Shown piece by piece: positions 31,599 through 35,325 of a DNA stretch of 35,325 nt. Position 1 is the first letter of the stretch; the number at the start of each line of letters is the position of its first letter. A program made the position numbers and the translations under genes. The notes beneath the pieces are model-generated. The model did no database searches and was not told the origin of the DNA. It saw only the letters and a program-made list of their open reading frames with translations. This DNA is from Sutterella sp. (lineage in GTDB: Bacteria > Pseudomonadota > Gammaproteobacteria > Burkholderiales > Burkholderiaceae_F), in contig JAHHRG010000017.1 in NCBI GenBank assembly GCA_020025965.1, positions 1 through 35,325 on the forward strand. Direction: 5' to 3'.

Positions 31599-31973
31599 AT
31601 GCGTCACTACGAACTTTGCATTATTGTGCACCCCGATCAGAGCGAACAGGTTCCCGCTATGATCGAACGCTACAAGACCCTCGTCGCCGAACAGGGTGGT
31701 CAGATCCATCGCATCGAAGACTGGGGCCGTCGTCAGCTCGCTTACCCGATCCAGAAGCTCGTCAAGGCTCACTACGTTCTTCTCAATATCGAATGCGGTC
31801 ACGAAACGATCGCCGAAATTGAAAACGGTTTCCGCTTCAACGACGCTGTTCTTCGTCACCTCACGGTTAAGACGAAGCATGCCGAAACGTCTGCTTCCCC
31901 GATGATGAAGATCGTCGAAAAGGAAGAAGCCAAGAAGGTGGCTGCTGAAGCTGCCGCTGCTGCTGCCGAATAA
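31599..31973 (+). CDS. rpsF: 30S ribosomal protein bS6
   Basis: Binds the central domain of 16S rRNA with bS18. The 124-residue product begins MRHYELCIIVHPDQSEQ and has the conserved GGQIHRIEDWGRRQLAYPIQK. A Lys/Ala/Glu-rich C-terminal tail follows. AGGAGG precedes the ATG. It is the first gene of the ribosomal operon. Confidence 0.97.
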   Translation: MRHYELCIIVHPDQSEQVPAMIERYKTLVAEQGGQIHRIEDWGRRQLAYPIQKLVKAHYVLLNIECGHETIAEIENGFRFNDAVLRHLTVKTKHAETSASPMMKIVEKEEAKKVAAEAAAAAAE

Positions 31974-32016
31974 TTAGGCTCAGACTGAATCAACACATTT
32001 GGTACGGTCAAGCGGA

Positions 32017-32301
32017 GTGAATTTCATTCAGATCAGCGGTACGCTGACAGAACGCGAATCGGTTAGATATACGCCTGCGGGCTTGGAAGTCTTCGAAGGA
32101 GTTTTTCACCATCGAAGCGAACTGACCGAAGCTGGAAGAATTCGAACGCTCGAGTATGATTTCCCCGCCATCGCTTTTGATGGTTTAGCGAAAAAGCTCA
32201 ACACTTTGCCGCTCGGAAAGGAACTCACGATCAAAGGATTCCTCGCTCCGCGCACGATGAGAAGTCACCGATTGATCGTACATATAACGGAATATATTTA
32301 A
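32017..32301 (+). CDS. priB: Primosomal replication protein PriB
   Basis: A single-strand-DNA-binding OB-fold protein of the restart primosome. The GTG start gives MNFIQISGTLTERESVRYTPAGLEV and 94 residues, which matches beta-type PriB. A TTG 18 bases earlier would add MVRSSG. Its position between rpsF and rpsR is the standard context. The ribosome-binding site abuts the GTG closely, so the true start is not fully certain. Confidence 0.88.
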   Translation: MNFIQISGTLTERESVRYTPAGLEVFEGVFHHRSELTEAGRIRTLEYDFPAIAFDGLAKKLNTLPLGKELTIKGFLAPRTMRSHRLIVHITEYI

Positions 32302-32311
32302 GGAGCTCACC

Positions 32312-32584
32312 ATGGCTTTTGGTGCAAAGGGCAAGGGCAAGCCTCGCCACGGCAACCAGCAAAATTCGCTTTTCAAGCGCAAGAAGTTCTGCCGTTTCAC
32401 GGTTGAACACGTTGAACAGATCGATTACAAGGACGTTGACACGCTTCGTGACTTCATCCAGGACAACGGCAAGATCATGCCGGCTCGTCTGACGGGTACG
32501 AAGGCTCACTATCAGCGCCAGCTCGATACCGCGATCAAGCGTGCTCGCTTCCTCGCCCTCCTGCCCTACACGGACAACCAGTAA
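32312..32584 (+). CDS. rpsR: 30S ribosomal protein bS18
   Basis: Partner of bS6 in the 30S subunit and in the autoregulatory complex. The 90-residue product has the conserved FKRKKFCRFT and IDYKDVDTLRDFIQDNGKIMPARLTGTKAHYQRQL. AAGGAG precedes the ATG. The N-terminal GKGKPRHGNQQ extension is typical of betaproteobacteria. Confidence 0.97.
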   Translation: MAFGAKGKGKPRHGNQQNSLFKRKKFCRFTVEHVEQIDYKDVDTLRDFIQDNGKIMPARLTGTKAHYQRQLDTAIKRARFLALLPYTDNQ

Positions 32585-32602
32585 TCGCTCGGAGTCAATC
32601 AA

Positions 32603-33055
32603 ATGCAAATCATTCTGCTTGAAAAGATTCATCATCTCGGCGAACTCGGTGATGTTGTTAAGGTCAAGGACGGTTACGCTCGTAACTACCTGATCCCCCA
32701 GGGTCACGCCAAGCGCGCCACCAAGGCCGCTATCGCCGAATTCGAAACCCGTCGCGCTGAACTCGAAAAGGCTCAGGCTGAACGTATCGCTGCCGCTCAG
32801 GCCATCGCTGATACGCTCAACGGTGCCGAGATCGAAATCGCTTCCAAGTGCGGTGTTGACGGCCGTCTCTTCGGTTCCGTTACCAACGCCGACATCGCTG
32901 AAGCTGTTGATGCCAAGTTCAACCTTCAGATCAAGAAGTCCCAGGTCCGCACCCCGCTCGGTGCCATCAAGGCCATTGGCGACTACGTGATCACGATTGG
33001 TCTCGCTGCTGACATCAATGCTGACGTCACGGTCAAGGTCGTTGCCGAAGCCTAA
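32603..33055 (+). CDS. rplI: 50S ribosomal protein bL9
   Basis: Binds 23S rRNA domain V and spans between ribosomes. The 150-residue product begins MQIILLEKIHHLGELGDVVKVKDGYARNYLIP, the family hallmark. It continues with the long connecting helix (FETRRAELEKAQAERIA) and the C-terminal RNA-binding domain (LFGSVTNADIAEAV). Confidence 0.97.
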   Translation: MQIILLEKIHHLGELGDVVKVKDGYARNYLIPQGHAKRATKAAIAEFETRRAELEKAQAERIAAAQAIADTLNGAEIEIASKCGVDGRLFGSVTNADIAEAVDAKFNLQIKKSQVRTPLGAIKAIGDYVITIGLAADINADVTVKVVAEA

Positions 33056-33080
33056 TTTTTAGGTCTCGTCACTGACACAA

Positions 33081-33116
33081 AAAAGGGGTCCTCCTTCGGG
33101 TGGGCCTCTTTTTTTG
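33081..33116 (+). terminator. Intrinsic terminator of the rpsF operon
   Basis: An 11-position stem (two G-T wobbles and one T-T mismatch) closes with the stable UUCG tetraloop and is followed by seven T. Confidence 0.9.
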
Positions 33117-33145
33117 TCTCGATTTGTCTGAAAAATTGTTCGACG

Positions 33146-33174
33146 TTGAAGAGCCGTCATTGAGACTCTAGAAT
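33146..33174 (+). promoter_or_regulatory. Promoter of dnaB
   Basis: TTGAAG and TAGAAT are separated by exactly 17 bp. The leader of about 100 nt contains a CGAACGA-ctc-TCGTTCG hairpin (33252-33268) just before the AGGAAAAA ribosome-binding site. Confidence 0.7.
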
Positions 33175-33281
33175 GAAGGTTCTCACAAATAAAACGACTT
33201 TCCCGGGGAAGCCTCGAGTGCTTTCCTGACTTCGTGTTGCCCGGTTGAGGGCGAACGACTCTCGTTCGAGGAAAAAGATTC

Positions 33282-34670
33282 ATGACCGACATTACCGATG
33301 ACGCTGCGGCTGCCGTCCGCCGCCCGCCGCAGAGTATCAGTAGCGAACAGTCCATCCTGGGCGGCCTGATGATCGATAACAACGCTTTGGACAGCATTGT
33401 TGATTTGATTCAGGCCAAGGATTTCTGCCGACGCGATCACCAGCTCATTTTTGAACACATTGTCGAGATGATCCAGAAGGGGCGTCCCGCTGACGTTCTT
33501 ACCGTAACGGAAAGCCTGCGAGATGCAGGTCTGGAAAACGAAATGGGCGGTTTCGTCTATTTGAACGAATTGGTGAACAACACACCTTCGGCCGCCAATA
33601 TCCGCCGCTATGCGGAAATCGTGCACGACAAGGCCGTCCTTCGTCAGTTGATTACGGCGGGCGATAGGATGGTGAGCAATGCCTTGGCTCCAGAAGGCCG
33701 TGAAACGGCACAGATTCTTGACGAAGCCGAACGTGAAGTTCTGCAGATCAACGAACAGAATTCTCGAGGCAAGCGCGGTTTCCAGGCTATGCAGGTGCTC
33801 GTTAAGGATGTCTCGCAGCGCTTGATTGACATCTATCAGAACCAGCGCGACTCCGACGTGACGGGCGTTCCCACCGGCTACCCCAATCTCGACCGAGAAT
33901 TGGCGGGGTTGCAACGCGGCGACCTGATCATTATCGCGGGCCGTCCGTCAATGGGTAAGACCTCTTTTGCTATCAACATTGCCGAAAACATCGGTGTGAA
34001 GCAGGAACTTCCCGTTGCGGTTTTCTCTTTGGAAATGGGGGGCGACCAGCTCGCCCAGCGTCTGATTTCGTCGGTCGCCAATATTGATGCTCAGAAACTC
34101 CGTAAGGCGCATTTGGAAGACGAGGAATGGGCTGCTTTTTCGAAGGCCGTTCACCGTCTTGAGAAGAAGCCGATTTACATTGACGACACGCCTGCCCTGA
34201 TGATTTCCGAATTGTCGAGCCGTGCGCGCCGCCTGATGAACCAGACGGGGCCTCTCGGGCTTATCGTGGTCGACTATATTCAGCTCATGACAGGCCGTGC
34301 GGGATCTGACAACCGCTCGACGGAACTCTCGGAAATTTCTCGCGGTCTCAAGGCATTGGCTAAGGAGCTCAACTGTCCAGTAATTGTTCTGTCGCAGTTG
34401 AACCGTTCTCTCGAACAGCGAGCCGACCGCCGACCGATCATGTCCGACCTTCGCGAATCCGGCGCTATCGAACAGGACGCGGACGTCATCATGTTCATTT
34501 ACCGTGACGTCGTCTATAACAAGGACACGCCTGACAAGAACTTGGCCGAAATTATCATTGCCAAGCAGCGTAACGGTCCTATCGGAACCTTGCGCATGGT
34601 CTTTAAGGGCGGTAACACGAGATTTGAACCCTGGGCCGGCGATGTCGGGTACTGGGACGGTGCGCAGTAA
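33282..34670 (+). CDS. dnaB: Replicative DNA helicase DnaB
   Basis: A hexameric 5'-3' helicase of the replisome. The 462-residue product has the N-terminal DnaG-interacting helical domain (SEQSILGGLMIDNNALD). The RecA-like domain has Walker A GRPSMGKT at 220-227, FSLEMGGDQLAQRLIS, Walker B (LIVVDYIQLM), and the R-finger region (VIVLSQLNRSLEQRADRRPIMSDLRESGAIEQDAD). Nothing suggests an intein. It lies after rplI, the usual order. Confidence 0.97.
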   Translation: MTDITDDAAAAVRRPPQSISSEQSILGGLMIDNNALDSIVDLIQAKDFCRRDHQLIFEHIVEMIQKGRPADVLTVTESLRDAGLENEMGGFVYLNELVNNTPSAANIRRYAEIVHDKAVLRQLITAGDRMVSNALAPEGRETAQILDEAEREVLQINEQNSRGKRGFQAMQVLVKDVSQRLIDIYQNQRDSDVTGVPTGYPNLDRELAGLQRGDLIIIAGRPSMGKTSFAINIAENIGVKQELPVAVFSLEMGGDQLAQRLISSVANIDAQKLRKAHLEDEEWAAFSKAVHRLEKKPIYIDDTPALMISELSSRARRLMNQTGPLGLIVVDYIQLMTGRAGSDNRSTELSEISRGLKALAKELNCPVIVLSQLNRSLEQRADRRPIMSDLRESGAIEQDADVIMFIYRDVVYNKDTPDKNLAEIIIAKQRNGPIGTLRMVFKGGNTRFEPWAGDVGYWDGAQ

Positions 34671-34693
34671 TACAGAAAAGGAGAAACGACATC

Positions 34694-35206
34694 GTGTTCG
34701 ACTGGTTAACACAAATCGATTGGTTTGCCATTGCCTGCTGGCTCGGTGCCTTGTCGCTTATTATCGCGGGCTTGGCCGGTACGGTGGTGCCTGCCATTCC
34801 CGGTTTGCCTTTGATCGCGGGCGGTGCGCTTCTGATCGGTTGGGCCGACCAGTTTGAAATCATCGGCTGGGGTACGATTGCTGCCTTGACCGTCATGGCA
34901 GTGATTGGTGTCGTGATCGATACAGTTGCTCAGACGGCCGGCGCTCAGAAAGCCGGAGCGAGTAAAGAGGGGATCTGGGGATCGGTCATCGGGACAGTTC
35001 TCGGCGTCTTTATGGGCGGTTTGATCGGAATTCTCGTGATGCCCTTGATCGGTGCCTTCATCGGAGAATTCTGGGCTAAGCGCGATCTGCTTCATGCAGG
35101 CCGTGTTGGTGTGGCCACCTGGACCGGAATGGTGATCGGGACGGCCGTCAAGATTGCTCTTGCGTTTATGATGCTGGGCGTGCTGATCTTCATGTATTTT
35201 GTCTGA
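34694..35206 (+). CDS. DUF456-family membrane protein
   Basis: A 170-residue protein of about five hydrophobic segments. It begins with MFDWLTQIDWFAIACWLGALSL. The next segment contains VVPAIPGLPLIAGGALLIGW, the conserved P-rich motif of DUF456. GKRK-like charge is sparse; an AQKAGASKEGIWGSVIG loop is also characteristic. The GTG start has AAGGAG upstream and follows dnaB by 23 nt, so it may be co-transcribed. Function is unknown. Confidence 0.85.
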   Translation: MFDWLTQIDWFAIACWLGALSLIIAGLAGTVVPAIPGLPLIAGGALLIGWADQFEIIGWGTIAALTVMAVIGVVIDTVAQTAGAQKAGASKEGIWGSVIGTVLGVFMGGLIGILVMPLIGAFIGEFWAKRDLLHAGRVGVATWTGMVIGTAVKIALAFMMLGVLIFMYFV

Positions 35207-35231
35207 TCGCTTTTATCAATGGCCAAAAAGA

Positions 35232-35268
35232 GAAAAGCTCGAGATTGCTCTCGAGCTTTTCGTCTTTT
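35232..35268. terminator. Strong terminator after the DUF456 gene
   Basis: GAAAAGCTCGAGA pairs perfectly with TCTCGAGCTTTTC around TTGC, a 13-bp stem, followed by GTCTTTTT. A second short hairpin, GGGGGC/GCCCCC at 35273-35291, follows. Confidence 0.92.
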
Positions 35269-35325
35269 TAGGGGGGGCACATTTCGCCCCCTTTGTCAAT
35301 TTTGGGTCTAAAAAATAAATAAAGT

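Noticed and set aside
1..35325. A new multi-gene defence, mobile or biosynthetic system.
   Set aside because: No transposase, integrase, phage, CRISPR or unusual gene cluster is seen; nearly every gene is a conserved housekeeping gene in its usual order.

Overview
This window looks like a core chromosomal segment of a betaproteobacterium. The gene order is the conserved beta/gamma one: surE-nlpD-rlmD, then ndk-rlmN-rodZ-ispG-hisS-yfgM-bamB-der-hfq-hflX-hflK-hflC-DUF2065-purA, then tRNA-Leu-rnr-rlmB-rpsF-priB-rpsR-rplI-dnaB. Moderate GC, a PAPS-independent arylsulfate sulfotransferase and a hybrid cluster protein suggest an anaerobic or microaerophilic, host-associated member of Burkholderiales, perhaps Sutterellaceae. 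That placement is inference; no 16S gene is present.

Layout: (1) 1-2100, the 3' end of tRNA-Pro(GGG) with its terminator, then a periplasmic arylsulfate sulfotransferase. (2) 2100-5740, surE, nlpD and rlmD, with no rpoS or pcm in the places many relatives have them. (3) 5650-9370, the accessory part: a GntR/FCD regulator, hcp, and an unrecognised minus-strand gene. (4) 9370-19760, a long plus-strand housekeeping run ending at hfq-hflX. (5) 19770-20900, a minus-strand SDR-type threonine dehydrogenase. (6) 20930-25960, hflK-hflC-DUF2065, purA and a phosphoribosyltransferase; hisZ is not at its usual beta position. (7) 25980-28120, an MscS-type channel, an orphan HicB-like antitoxin and tRNA-Leu(CAG). 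(8) 28200-35270, rnr, rlmB, the rpsF-priB-rpsR-rplI ribosomal operon, dnaB and a DUF456 membrane protein.

Functional themes are ribosome and RNA maturation (rlmD, rlmN, rlmB, rnr, der, hfq, hflX, S6/S18/L9), envelope assembly (nlpD, rodZ, yfgM, bamB, hflKC), purine and isoprenoid metabolism (ndk, purA, PRT, ispG) and replication (priB, dnaB). Transcription units are separated by clear intrinsic terminators; three convergent junctions share one hairpin each.

I found no mobile element, CRISPR array, prophage or obvious new multi-gene system. The more interesting signals are non-coding. They are: a perfect 10-bp hairpin with a GAAA loop sitting on the likely hflX start codon; competing stems between yfgM and bamB; a 16-codon leader ORF with a strong ribosome-binding site overlapping the purA start; an S6:S18-type autoregulatory leader before rpsF; twin 10-bp palindromes upstream of the GntR gene; a Crp/Fnr-like dyad upstream of hcp; and several perfect palindromes in 5' leaders.
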